Below are positions 23,273-35,380 of a DNA stretch of 44,494 nucleotides, piece by piece. The translations under genes were made by a program, and so were the position numbers. The notes under the pieces are model-generated. The model saw nothing but the letters and a program-made list of their open reading frames with translations. It had not been told where the DNA came from and did not search any database. Every line of letters starts with the position of its first letter. Position 1 is the stretch's first letter. Origin of the DNA: Lingula anatina (Eukaryota > Brachiopoda > Lingulata > Lingulida > Lingulidae); NCBI RefSeq assembly GCF_001039355.2, contig NW_019775405.1, forward strand, positions 292,959 to 337,452. The letters run 5' to 3'.

Positions 23273-23725
23273 ATTCCCACTGATATTTGGATCGATCTAT
23301 CTCCCTTGGGAGTATCACTAAGGCTGTATTCCCAGAGCTTTTAGATCGATCTATCCCCGCGGGGAGTCTCACTAGATTACTGTCGGATAATCCGGCTTAA
23401 ATGTCCGTCCCGCCTACTACAAGCTGTAAGGGGGTAATTAACTTTCGTGTCCGCTCGGCTGACAGCTATTTAGCGTGAACCCCCAGGGAGTTAGGTCGAT
23501 CTAAAGTAGATCGATCTAATCTCTGGAAATGGGGTCTAAATTGCTGTCAAACCAACTGGCTTAAACGTCTGTCACGCCTAGTAAAACTGTTAGGGGTTAA
23601 TTATCTTTACCCATAGCTGATTCGGTAGACGTGACAGACATTTAAGCCTCTTGAGCTGATAGCAATTTAGCGTGAACCCCCAGGGAGTTAGGTGGATCCA
23701 GGTGGATCGATCTAAGTATGGGAAC
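23273..23725. repeat. composite fold-back repeat with GATCGATC motifs (MITE-like)
   Basis: It starts with two direct units (23273-23320, 23328-23374) of the form ATTCCCA...GATCGATCTAT-CCC..GGG-AGT.TCACTA. Two longer units follow, sharing an identical 28-bp block (23469-23496 and 23666-23693, core CGTGAACCCCCAGGGAG). The second long unit is itself inverted: GGCTTAAACGTCTGTCACG against CGTGACAGACATTTAAGCC. The right end, read inward, again gives TTCCCA then GATCGATC, so the whole has inverted ends. Four GATCGATC motifs; no coding capacity. Confidence 0.75.
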
Positions 23726-26211
23726 CCAGTCATAGTGACAACATCATTCCACCATTAAGACCTGCGAGTTGTGGTGTTACGTCCTTAGTTTTCAAATGGT
23801 AGTAGATTAATAATAAAAACAAAGTCGTAGGTTCAACCAGACGCTTTTGTGTGTCACCATCTCAGGCTAATCGATCTAGCAGGACTTTAATTGAAGGTTA
23901 GCTCAGACCATTAGCATGCTCTGTCAAATGCAAAATCAGGTATCGACTCCCAAAAGTTATGACACGATTATGACCTTGAATAATGTTTGCAGGAAAGTTG
24001 TTGTTTATCTTTCAGATGGTTTTGTCGATTCCTTGCCTGTTTTCCCATACTCCAATGCATTGGCATTGATTTGGCAAGAACTGACCATCAACATAAATCA
24101 ACCCCATCACTCAGTGTTGCGGGACAATGCAGTCAAAGCAGGTGAGTAATTTACCACAAATGATATTCTATGGCAGTTTTGGAGTCACGATGCACATCTT
24201 TTTTCTGAAAAGGAAAACTTTGCGGACTTTTGCTTTAAAAGGTGATATATTTCACGAGGTTCCAGAATCAGCTTCTTAATAATTTTCTTCCTTACTTGAT
24301 TTCTTTGAAAACATCAGGGCAGCATAAAGACAGGGGATGAAAGTTTAAAATGTCCAAAAATTATTTTATCGTGGGTATTAGCAAATGAAAAAATTAAATG
24401 TGTATTAAAGGTGTGTTGCATGTACAAATAGGAAACCTGTCAGCAAAAGAGGTAATTATAAGATTGCTGGCCTGCAGTTCAAAAAAATTCCAAACAGTAA
24501 AAAGGGTAGATGAATACTTCAGTACAACTAACCCCATCAAGTTTTTTTTTCTGTTAAAGTTTATTGTAAGAAAAATGGTTGCGTTGTCAAGGTAAGGAGT
24601 ATATCCGCATTTAAGTCATTTCAACGTTTCCTTCCATGCGTATAATTGCAAACCTGTCTAATCAACACCGAAAACTGAAACATTATGTATGTATTTTGTA
24701 ACTAAGTTTTGCCATGATTTTAAGCAGGTCGACAAATAATAAACAGTGGAATATTGTTTTACTTACTAATTGACACAAACAAAACGTTGCATAACCATGT
24801 TCAGTCTTGCATGGGGCACCTTAAAAGTGTTGACATTGCCCATTCTGTCCCTTAATAACAACCGTAAAATGCCCTTAATGGTACAGACATGGGGAGATCA
24901 TTCAAGACATTTTATTTCTGGCAATTACATAATTAATATGCAAGGCAGTAATTTGTTTCAAGGCAATGAGTAGTGCTTCCAACAATCCTCGGTGCACGCG
25001 TTGTTTCAATGTGGAATTTCAACCGTACCAGTGCTTTACCAACCAAGACAAAACTTTCCTCTTTCAAGTGCATTTTTGTTTTAGTTTTGCGATTGTAACG
25101 TCCACAATGCTACTCGGATGTGATGGCATCTACCAACAAAATGCATAGGGAGCTCATCTATTCAACTAAATAAGTTGTGCACGCATTGTAACCGATCATT
25201 TTGTCAGCAATTTGGCTCGATGCCAACAGGCCTTCATTCTAAAAAAATAGTATCATTTTGAATTAAAGTTAGATTAATGTTAATTGCGGATCATGTGGCA
25301 TTTTAGCGCCAATGTTAAAATCGTTTACTTCGAACAAAGAACAAAGAAAAACGGCAACTTTCTCTCGTTCATGAATTTCTTGCTAGACCCCCCCCCCCCC
25401 TTGCACTTGGACCACTTTAATTGAATAAATCAGTGTTGAACGGATTTTGATGGGTTTAGACCGCAAAAGTCCTCCTGGCATTGTATAAGGAAATATTGAA
25501 ACAGGATACTGTTAATTGTATTTAAAGGTTTGAAATTACTTTTTTATACTTACGAAACATTTTCACGGGTACAATAATAGTATAACTTTCACCGAATAAC
25601 GGGTGGCGTTGCTAAACTGAAAACTTAAATTGCCAAGATGTAATATTTAACGTTCTGAAAATATGAAATTACTTCTGCCTCGATTATAGAATTCTGATGT
25701 ACGAATGCTTTCTGCCAAGGGGGTTGAATTTGCAGAAGATATCAGTGAACTCAACGTGCTTTCGTCTTGGGAGTTCAACCGCCTTGTTTTGAAATTTAGA
25801 AACTACGTTTTTATTTCGAATCCCATGCCTTGGGTCTTGAATGATCTTAATTATTAGGTCAGAAGTTCAGCCACATGCGTCCTCTCACAATAATCAATTC
25901 GTTAATTAGCAATTATCAGGGCAACACAATAATCCTTCCTATCCATCCGAGCACTCTGAAACGCCCAAAGCTCCGGTTCCTACTTGAAAATCCACTCTTG
26001 TTGACACAAAGATCACTTTCCGATTTTCTCTTGTTTCGCAGGCTTATGACATCGTTATGACGGACACCTGAATGACATTATTATGACAGACACTTGAATG
26101 GAGTTATTAGGACGGATACTTAAATGATTACTGAATACTACTGGAGGACAACAAACATTCTGAGTGGAACACAGCCAAACCACGGAGGCAGTACCTTGGA
26201 TCGATTATACG

Positions 26212-28144
26212 ATGGCGCATAGTAGATTTGCTGCAATAACATGCGGTAAGTTTATAATTGTACATACTTTTATATGAATCAAGTCTTGGCGTTTAAGTCG
26301 GTAGAGTTTATGATTAAATATATTTCTTAAATAAGAGTGAAGTTTGACTCCTAACACCATTTAGGCCACCAAAGCCAGTCAAAAAAGGATCCGGTACAGC
26401 GGTTCAACTCCACAATGAAACAAGTGTGTCCAACAGGATATGTATCAATACTATATATATTATTGACTTTATATCATTAATAAAAAAAATACTACACGAG
26501 AAATGCAGAAACACTTAAATTAAAGTAAGTATCGCTCGTGTCGTAACTTTTGAAACTTTTGGTCTGGATAATACGCCGGATTATTTTAACATCCGCTAGA
26601 CTTGATGCTAAGAATTTTGCACAGCACCCAACATTTTGTTAACATTCTGTGTGCCTAGCAATCAGGTCAGGCATTTTTAGATTTTTTTTAATTTCTGAAC
26701 TCCACATTTTTCCAAAGTGAAATACAATCTATTTCATCACTCCAGGTTTGCTTACACTAGTCATGGCTAAAAACGTGCTCGGAGACTCCAAATTTAGTCG
26801 ATTTACAAAGTTAAATTCTGACGAGACGTCCAGTTTGAGTCCACTGGTGACCCTGGAGGTGGAGACCAAAGGCGCGTGCGCACTGCAGTGTCACCAAGAC
26901 GCCAGCTGCAAGGTTATTGCAGTTGGGCCTGCGACAAAGTTTGGTGTTTCATGTAGCCTGTATAGCAAGTACAGAGAGATAGAAGGACATATTATTTACA
27001 CGGACAATACGTATTTTGCTAAGGTAAGTCAACCAAAAAATAAAAAACAACAAATAAATAAAACGGCACAGTGTTTAACCATGAATTGGACCTTGACATA
27101 CATTTAAACTGAACTACAAACCATACATGGCGCGTTTTTTTCAAAACACGACAGTGTAGTACGCGTCTGACTGCAACTTGAATATGAATCGCACAAGGCG
27201 TATAATAGGGCTTAATGAAAATAAAAATGCAAAAAATATTTCAGTATATATGCATTTTTAATTTGCAGGTTGCTTCCGATTGTAGCGATGAACCGGGGTA
27301 CAATGGTAAGACCTTAGTATTGAATTGCTTTGCTTACTGGGCAATGGCGCAACTGTCTGAATAAAGAACGATTCTCAATATGCATTTCAGTTTCTTTCAC
27401 CAATTAAAACATGAATGTAGATTTTTTGGATAACTGAAGTGAACAAAATCTCATTTTTCAAAGTTTCTAAGTTTCATCCTCATTTTTTACCCAATGAATT
27501 ACCCATGGACATTTTACTATAGAGAATTGAATCCTTCAATTCTAGGGTTAATGAAAATTTCACCTCCTGGTTTTAACGGCGCCCCTGTAACCGTATGGTG
27601 TTCTTTCGGATGGACTTACATCCAGAGGCGGACAGGACCCGAGCTGAACTTTGACCGCACTTGGGACGAATACCGCGCAGGCTTCGGTTTTAACCAAGGG
27701 GACCACTGGGTCGGCAACGAACTCGTCCATGCGATCACATACGGCAAATCCTACCGACTGAAAGTCCGCCTTGATTCATACAACAACAACACCTACTACA
27801 TCACGTACGACGACTTTTATCTCGAAAGCGAAGACCAAAACTACGCGCTGAACTTGGATCCAAATACTTTCGTCGGGAGCATCGGCGATAGTTTCGCACC
27901 CAATGTAGGGCAACCGTTCACGACGTTGGACAGGAACAACGCAGGGAATAGTTGTGTGGGGACAGCTTTAGGGGGGTGGTGGTACATTGGGTGTGGTTAT
28001 GTCATGCTAACAGCCCGATATCCGGACGACCCGTATTGTGCATCCATTCCACTGAAATGTTTCAAGTATTCTGGGATCACTAATAATAACTGTGATACCG
28101 GGTGCTTGTTACGAGGCTCTGTCATGATGATAAAACCGGTATAA
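26212..28144 (+). CDS. Secreted PAN/apple-fibrinogen C protein (fibrinogen-related), complete 4-exon gene
   Basis: Exons 26212-26245, 26746-27023, 27269-27305 and 27546-28144, with consistent phases (948 nt, 315 aa plus stop). Residues 1-24 look like a signal peptide split by intron 1. Residues 25-104 form a PAN/apple-type domain with four cysteines (GACALQCHQDASCK ... SCSLYSKY). A short linker (DCSDEPGYNG) has its own exon. Residues 118-315 are a fibrinogen C-terminal domain: WTYIQRRTGPELNFDRTWDEY, GFNQGDHWVGN, PFTTLDRNN and the diagnostic GGWWYIGC. Such proteins act as extracellular lectins or immune/adhesion factors. It is a short, divergent FBG: the usual C..SNLNG.Y after GGWW is CGYVMLTARY, and the calcium-loop DxDND is altered. 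I chose TCTAG/GG (27545/27546) as the last acceptor because the one at about 27520 gives a stop at once. Confidence 0.88.
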
Positions 28145-28352
28145 CAGGAATGGATGTCCTCTAGGAACCGTAGTCCGCTTACCATTACTTTGTACAGGTG
28201 ACATTAATCCCATATACTAACCCCAGTACTCCAACTAACCTTAACTGTACTAATCATATGGTAGCCCGGACTTCCATTCCTAGGACTTGCATTCATGTAA
28301 TACCGACTGACTAGAGACACTGGAAACTGTTCCCAAGATTTACTACTTGTAT

Positions 28353-28358
28353 AATAAA
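28353..28358 (+). terminator. candidate poly(A) signal of the PAN/fibrinogen gene
   Basis: AATAAA 209 bp after the stop codon. Confidence 0.5.
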
Positions 28359-28864
28359 TTTAATATAACTTAATAACTTAATAACGCAGATTATCATATC
28401 AAAACAGTCAAATTTGTTGTGGCAAATGCATATATAGGAAAACGTGATGTTACTTTTGAAAATGACAAAAAGGTACGCCTATTGTAGTGGTCTCGAAAGG
28501 TTGAATTTTGGAACTGGATGACATACATGTACATGTATTTGGCAGGAAGCCATTTTATCCACCGAGGGTTAATTTAGACTAAATTCAGCATAAATCAGTA
28601 TTAATCAGCATTAAACAGTTTGTGATTATCTCATAAGTTGTCGTTTGCATAAGCATAGAAATTGTTGGACTTTGTCAGATTTACGCGTGATGTGAAACCT
28701 CCGTCCAAAACATCTGTTTTAACATTCTCTGTACGGTTTATTTCTCCAAACGCTACTACGCTTGGCTTCAACCCTCCATTGAAAACAATAAGCTTTGTTT
28801 CACAAATGTAACCGGTTTTAATATCAAATGGGCGTATATATCGGATATATAGACAATCCGTGTG

Positions 28865-28909
28865 TCACGTGACTTGTCAGCGTATTGGCCAGTCGGTACT
28901 ATGACGTCA
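28865..28909. promoter_or_regulatory. E-box / CCAAT / CRE cluster
   Basis: TCACGTGA (28865-28872), ATTGG (inverted CCAAT, 28884-28888) and a full palindromic CRE TGACGTCA (28902-28909) within 45 bp. This could be the promoter of the gene at 30033, if that has an upstream untranslated exon. Confidence 0.4.
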
Positions 28910-29241
28910 TACTTGGTCTGGTATGAATTCTGGAAAAGTGGACTGTTAAAATTCACTAGAATTAAACAATACATTATATTACGTGTATACACGCTGCCAA
29001 AAAAACCCGGGTGATTATGGGGATAATTTTCGCCTATTTGTCATTATTGTGACTGAAAGGCCAGGAAAACAGGAAGAGTGAACGTTAATAAATTAAACTG
29101 TTGACGGGTGCCTTTCTATATTTCTCCAATGATTGGTGACGTATAAATCAGGGCATATTAACAATAGCTCTATCCCATCACCTTTACATCTGCGCCAGCA
29201 AAATAAAAAGTGACAGAGTGATTTCTGTTTTCAAAATCAAT

Positions 29242-29244
<3 letters not shown>

Positions 29245-29280
<36 letters not shown>
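29245..29280. repeat. poly-T tract
   Basis: 36 uninterrupted T on the + strand. There is no recognisable retroelement next to it. Confidence 0.9.
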
Positions 29281-29281
<1 letters not shown>

Positions 29282-30032
29282 ATAAACATCATCTATGTTT
29301 TGTATAATACCCCGAATTTCTACCCTTTTTCTTATTTTTTCATTTTATCATTTTATTTAATGTTTGTCACGGGCCTACCGGTTAACTCCACGCACTAAAA
29401 TAATAAGTGTTTTTCCGTATGGTAACAAGCAAAACTGGGAACATCTAACGTACTCGTACAACATAGAATCCCTCTTTTTGTTTTTTTTCCCCCTTCCAAA
29501 GCCAAAGATCACAGCGCATAGTTTTGTTGAAAAAACAACAACATTACATGTTCTTTCCAGTACTACCATCTGCTTCAGCACATGTCAAAATCAACAAATT
29601 AAAGACCTCAAAATAATTCAGGCATAAGAATCGAAAAAAAGAGCAAAGGTTTAAAAGGACCAAAAAGATGTTGTAAGTTGTCGGTTTCCACCTTTGGTGT
29701 ACCTCGATGTGGTGGCACTGTCACGTAGCCAGCAGTTAGATCACGAGGTTCATACCCCCCAGTTTACGCTTAACCGTTTATACATAAAACACATGCATGT
29801 TGTTTTAACTCTTTAGCTGAGCTTTTCTCGTCCCCGGTGCGCGCTTTAATTAGATTACAACCACGCAAAAGGCGCGGGTTTTAACGTTCCCAGTGCGCCA
29901 CTCGCTTTTCTTACATTAATAGCGCAAGAAGAGGTTGTCATTTTAATAGTTTTCCTTGCCGAGACAGATCTGAAGCGGGCGCTTGTCAGTGGGATAGTAC
30001 ATTTCCTTGGGACTGTGTTGCAGGAGGCGAAA

Positions 30033-33000
30033 ATGAGAACACGTGCAATGTTCCTGCTGCTCGTATTCGCGCACGCGTGCGCGGACCTCACGTTGGCGGA
30101 CACCGACTGCTCTCCCTCTCTGGCCCGTGAACACGGCATCCATTCCATGGAAGAAGCGCTGGCGAACCCCCTGGTCAACATGGTCATTTATGGCCGCGTG
30201 GACAACCACTACCACCACGTTGACCAAGTGCACGATGACGCTGGACACGTGCACACCGGAGACGGTGCAGGTGACCACGAGGAGACGTACACGGCTAGCA
30301 TTTCGGTGTTCTGCCATTTTAAGGACCACGGGGGTGATGAAGAAACGGAGGCTAGCGCAGCTGAGATTAATATTACCAAAGCAGGTCAGTTCTTCTTCTT
30401 CTTATTATTATTATTATTCTATATTCACACAGCCCTTTCCTTTCGATCATATCTATATTTTCATACCCTTGCATTCTTTTTAGTTTGGGTTGGGCCCTAG
30501 CTATCTATATCTGTTCACGCTTTTTTAGAGTCTTTATATCTTAAGCTCACAGACTTATTCCAATCATGACAACTACGAACCTAGAACTTCATAGTAAAAA
30601 TAATATAATATTCGAAAATGACAGAGTTGTCTACAAAATGTACTGAAGACCTCCTGGGTCCTCGCACTGGTCCAGACAGTTAATTTTGTCTTAGGAATGC
30701 CCTTTAAGGCAACTTCTCAGTGGTTAAAAAGTGCACAAATTAAGAGGTTACCTACTTAACGGGTGTCTGTCAAACTATAAACGCATTGCCCTTGATATGT
30801 AAACAATCTATTTTGATAAATGTCGTTTACATTAAATTGCAAAATGTAACTGGGAAGAAGATTATAATAGCACTATGTACAACTGATGCGAAAATGAATA
30901 AATAAATAAAAATTTTGAATAGAAAAGTAAAAAAAATATCGTTATTTTGAAAGTCACGTCAAAGATTTATATCCAAAGTAGACAATGAATTCCCCTTTCT
31001 TCGGGTTCTATACAACCATTTTTCTACGTTGCATTATTTTAATATAAACAATTATTTTTGTCGTCGAAATAAAAGGGAATGTTGATTTAACGTTATTAAA
31101 CACATATCTCCTGACATCAGCAGTGATCATTGCAGTTGGTAGCAAAATGCATAGAAAGGAAGAAAGAGGTTGTCCTTTTATTACTCCCATTTCCCATATT
31201 CATTCCTGCACATTTCCCTGTTTAACCAAACCAAGAAGTTATAAAAAGTTATACTTTATAACCAAACGCAGTCCTTCTCTCGTGGTCCGCAAGTGATCAC
31301 GTTACTCGTTAAACTGTACTGTAATTGTTAATTAACTGATGCATTCTTTTTACCAGGTTTTGTCCACACCAGTGTAGCGTGTGAAATGCACTACTTGCAG
31401 AAAGAAAAAGAGTACATGTTGTTCCTTCAGCATCAGCACCACCCGACCCACGTGATCCTGCCTCTATATCACGTGGAGGTGACGTCAGACAAGTCCCAGA
31501 TTACTGAGCTGCTGAAGTTCTGCGGAATGAATGTTCATTATCCTACAGGTGTGTGACTTTTTTACTCATTCTCAACACTTTGTGTCACAGTTGTACAACT
31601 ATTCAAAATGTATTGCAATGTTGCATTAAAAGTTTTCAAATAACGATGCATTCTTATATATTTCATTAATATTAAAGAATTAGGTTATCAAAGAAATACT
31701 GGTAGATATAGCTTTTCTAGTCTTTTTTTTTTTTTTTTTTTCATGCTTGGGCTTCTGCCTGTAAGAATACATGAATTCATTAGCAATGCAATGTTGATTT
31801 CTTGTCTATATCATGATCATAACCTTAAACAGCACTTGTTGAACTATTAACGTCTGGAATAACACGAATCATCAGTTAGCCCCAGGTCTCATAACTTAAG
31901 AGTAAATTCAGGCGAGATTTCGTGGGGTTTGGAGAAGAGGGGGCATAATTAATGGCGTACTAGCGAGTGTGGAAACAGAATTTATACACGGATATTGTTC
32001 AGGTTATTTCTTCTTACGTGCAGTTCATTGCATTTCGTTCACACCGGTGCACAGAGATCCACCCTTATCGCTAGAAAGTTAACGAGGATTCTCGCACGTT
32101 TTCTAGATAGTCGCCTATGACGTCAAGCAGTGCCGACAGTCTCGGTTTAAGCGACATCAAATGATCCCAATGAATACTTTGAGACAAAACACAGGAAATT
32201 GTTGTGATGTCGTGATATACAGCGTTGAATATATACACATATGTTTGCTGTGTACTTTTTTTCTCATTACCCCCTTAAGAGTACCGTCAGTCTTTGTTAG
32301 CTTTAACGTCAGTTTTGATTACGTACTAGTATGCAATTGAACTCTTTAAGTGACCTTAAGACTTATGCCCTCCTCAGAATCTTCCCCCCCCCCTCTACCC
32401 GTGGACTATATTTCTGAAGTCCGGGGTAAAATTGTCACATATGCTAGAAATTGTCTGTTATCGGAAGCGAATTCAAGGTGCGGTGAAAGTCTCACTCTCA
32501 CCTGATTCGGACCAACTAATGTGTGGTTTCGAAGACATATGGGGGCTGTCATTTTTACGCTTCACTAAATCTGACTGGCCTTGAACGTATGTATATATAT
32601 ATATATAAATGACTACAGGCAAGAATAACCACCTATATTCTTTAATTGAAATGGTATCCCGCGTTTTGAAATGAGCCATTAAACGAGAAACTCACACACC
32701 GCGCGTAAAACATGGAAAAGGCGGAGAGAGCAGTGTAAACTTGAAAGACACCTACTGTACATAGTCGGGTGTGTGTTAAGTGACGGCGGGTGTGGTGACA
32801 CTGGAATTATCCAGTGGTCTTGGTGGCAATGGAGGCAAAAAATAACGTTAATTAAAGTAGCATATCACTTCCTTTTTGCTCATTTACTTTATTATTTTTT
32901 CTTTTTTTAATCAGTCCGAGTTGGGTACCTTACAGCAAAATCAGGAGGATCCATCCAGTAATTTATTTTGTTCCTATAACATTTGGATTTTTTTCAAAAC

Positions 33001-33251
33001 TAATTGCATTTCTTTCCTATTTCCCCATCCCTATAGGTTTGTCTTCATCCACGTCCAGCTACCAGTGTCCAACAGCGGCGGCCAGCGGTCTGTGCATCAC
33101 CCCCACAGCCCCGCCCACTCCGGACTGGGTCACTCACTCCCACGACCACGGTGACCAGGGCGACAATTCTGCCGGACGTCCCTTTCAGGGATCGTCCGTT
33201 CTCGTCCAACTAACGGCTACGATGTTGTCTTTTTTAATTGCTTGCTTGTAG
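30033..33251 (+). CDS. Secreted, probably GPI-anchored six-cysteine protein, paralogue 1
   Basis: Exons 30033-30384, 31357-31548 and 33037-33251 (759 nt, 252 aa plus stop), both introns phase 1. Residues 1-22 are a signal peptide (FLLLVFAHACA). The mature part has Cys26, Cys94, Cys126, Cys173, Cys192 and Cys201, a His/Asp-rich loop at 59-84 (HYHHVDQVHDD...), the sequence VIYGRV, an NIT glycosylation site, EYMLFLQ and LPLYHVEV. The end is hydrophobic (VLVQLTATMLSFLIACL) after a small-residue stretch (NSAG/GSS), as in GPI-attachment signals. I cannot name the family with certainty. The order YxRV - YxAxxxxxC - NxT - YxxFL - LP also occurs in the N-terminal secreted part of vertebrate CCDC3, which is suggestive only. 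Same architecture as the gene at 38179. The ATG was chosen for its signal peptide. Confidence 0.85.
30385..31356 (+). other. intron 1 of paralogue 1
   Basis: 972 bp, GTCAGT donor and TTTTTACCAG acceptor. No further signal seen. Confidence 0.8.
31549..33036 (+). other. intron 2 of paralogue 1
   Basis: 1,488 bp, GTGTGT donor and CCCTATAG acceptor. Contains a 19-bp poly-T (31723-31741). No exon seen. Confidence 0.8.
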
Positions 33252-33690
33252 CAATGGAGATGTAACAATGAACTTGAACTATTTTAAGCGAGATTTATCA
33301 ATCTGAATAAGCAGGAGAGTACAGACAGCAGCCGAGTCCTTCTTTTTCTGTGTACGCCTGCATATAAATTTTACAGATGGAGTCTTTTTAACATTGGATC
33401 GAAGTGTCTTTGAATTGTCTGTTGAATAACGCTCAATTAACCCCGCAAATGCAATAGCCTTGAAATCAACAAACGGCGTAAAAAAGCTGAGGTTATGTTA
33501 CTCAGACAGCGCTCACAGGAAAGAACGCACAAATTAAAGGACAATGGTCATATAGAAATCCATTTCTCGAATTTTGAAGATTCAGCACTCAATCTATACA
33601 CTAGAGGTATGTTTTAATCGATCCCCGCCATTTAAAAATTATAAAAACAATCTATTAGTAGTAAAAGAGCGTTTTAGTAAACCTCACCTC

Positions 33691-33696
33691 AATAAA
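33691..33696 (+). terminator. candidate poly(A) signal of paralogue 1
   Basis: AATAAA 440 bp after the stop codon. Confidence 0.35.
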
Positions 33697-34033
33697 TGCA
33701 TAAATGAAACAACAGATCTGGGTCACGCGGTACTGTGACGACAATGAGGATAAAGGTCAATGAGACTTAACTGAGCTGCATGGTGCAAACAGACAGAATA
33801 ATTTTGGAAAGTTGTAGAGGCCAGTTATGTAGGTTAATAGAAAAACCATGTGGAGTAGATCTTGTAGCAGGCGTGTCTCCTGGCACGTGTGGTATTAACT
33901 TCGCGGATGGATTTTTAAATGAAATGCCTTATTGATTAATCAATGTTTGATGAATTACACGAGTTAGAGTTAAAACTCCTTTACTTCCAATTTTGAAGTA
34001 CAAAGAACGATAATGCCTTGCGGGAGAGAAAAT

Positions 34034-34038
34034 AAAAA
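34034..34038 (-). terminator. pol III terminator of tRNA-Gly
   Basis: Five T on the minus strand, 3 nt after the end of the tRNA, with a further T4 at 34029-34032. Confidence 0.8.
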
Positions 34039-34041
34039 CAT

Positions 34042-34112
34042 TGCATCGGCCGGGAATCGAACCCGGGCCGCCCGCGTGGCAGGCGAGCATTCTACCACTG
34101 AACCACCGATGC
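34042..34112 (-). tRNA. tRNA-Gly (anticodon GCC)
   Basis: The minus strand reads GCATCGGTGGTTCAGTGGTA at the 5' end (acceptor stem and A box) and contains GGTTCGATTCC (B box / T arm). The 3' CCGATGC pairs fully with GCATCGG, followed by discriminator A. Anticodon GCC is at 34080-34078 in a CTGCCAC loop. 71 nt, no intron. It is the only tRNA seen in the window. Confidence 0.97.
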
Positions 34113-35352
34113 TTACGAAGGAGCAGGTCGATTTTAAGCATCAAAAACATAAGATGAGGTAACGAGTACACTTAAAAACCATGGCATTTCAAAATTGTTT
34201 CAGATGCTTTATATCTTATGTCACTTATGTGCATGATATATTTTCATTCATCTTTTCCCTAATACTTTAGATGAATCAGACCTAGACACGGTAAATAACC
34301 TACACTTCCGGTCATTAAGTAAACACAATGGTTACCGCAGTCATCGCACCTAACACATTCACTACTTGTTAGCCTGACAGGCCTGATACCGCTGTTCCAG
34401 AAAGATAAATCATAAAATTAGAATAATGTGAGAGATAGACGTAGATTATTTAACCTCAATATTACCTTTGTGTGTGATAGAACGTCGTAAGAGCTGCCTT
34501 GACTGAATAGTTCCTCTGAGTCTCCTGAACGTGAACATCACTGGACCTGTGTTCACAACGGTAGGCCTAAGGTAGATCCCACTGCGGAGAGCACACATCT
34601 TCCGATCCTATTCTATAGGGCTCAGGTTAAAATAAAAACAGGACATGATCTCCAAGTACTGACAGCGTACTGTATAAGTCTAGAATCTTCACACTTTACG
34701 CTGACCAAAGAAAAAAAAGCGAATGAATGACGAAGAATTGAAGGACAGGAAGAGGTCGAGCCTTTCGGCGCATCTGCTGCAATTTCAGGTCTGCGTACAG
34801 CTTCACTCCGCTCCACACGTTCAAAGTGTAGGGTTTTCTACATAGGCCTCTGAAAAAAATTCAGGGATGACGATACGCCCCATACCGATTGCTATCTCAC
34901 CTCAAAATAGAAAGGTGTTAAATTGACGATAGCCTAATTAAGCTTTGAGTTGCCTATGATTATACATTTCCACGAGAAATGTAAACGCCGATATTTTATA
35001 TTTTCGAGGGGATTTTTTATTGTTTTAAAACAGCACAAAGATAGACGCATTATTGAATAATTCGATGCAAGAAAATCTCATTTTCGGTGTCTGGATGATT
35101 ATAATAATACCCTTAAGTAAATTAATTAAAGGGATAACGACTCTTCATGTGAGATTAAAAATTCCACAATAAATGCATGGTAGTAAACAACATATAGAAT
35201 TATAAAAAAAATTCATTTTACTACCAGAGCGGCGATTACTCAAAGGTCATCATTATTAGCTTTTCAACTTGCACTTTCTGAAAGGGGGGGGGGGCGATCT
35301 GAAAGTAGACTTATGAAAAAGAGGGCCTTAGTCAGTGTTTGTTATGTGACGC

Positions 35353-35380
35353 GTTGCCAAGGTTACGTCGGTGTGACGTC
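35353..35380. promoter_or_regulatory. X-box-like motif plus CRE
   Basis: GTTGCCAAGGTTAC (35353-35366) is close to the RFX palindrome GTTGCCATGGCAAC, and TGACGTC (35374-35380) is a CRE-like site. Both lie in a locally GC-richer stretch about 2.8 kb upstream of the second paralogue. Confidence 0.35.

Larger units (their letters stand above)
21527..26211. other. intergenic region between divergent genes
   Basis: Separates the 5' ends of the creatine kinase gene (-) and the PAN/fibrinogen gene (+). It holds the creatine kinase promoter cluster, three NK2-type sites at 22482-22508 and the fold-back repeat at 23273-23725. I found no convincing gene; one ORF (23916-24149) ends near a GTGAGT but has no recognisable product. 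Confidence 0.6.
28145..30032. other. intergenic region upstream of the first six-Cys gene
   Basis: Non-coding. Contains a regulatory-looking cluster at 28865-28909 and a 36-bp poly-T at 29245-29280. TGTGTTGCAG just before 30021 could be an acceptor for an untranslated first exon of the next gene. No other gene seen. Confidence 0.5.

Noticed and set aside
23916-24149. 77-aa ORF ending close to GCAG/GTGAGT, possible exon
   Set aside because: A plausible donor and a possible acceptor at about 23992, but no recognisable protein, no matching partner exon and no frame link to the gene at 26212.
27502-27545. Alternative exon 4 acceptor at about 27520 (CTATAG) for the PAN/fibrinogen gene
   Set aside because: It would put TGA in frame after two codons; TCTAG at 27545 keeps the frame into the FBG domain.
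29364-29627. 87-aa ORF downstream of the poly-T tract
   Set aside because: Low-complexity and with no recognisable motif; no sign of a retroelement tail although the poly-T invited the idea.
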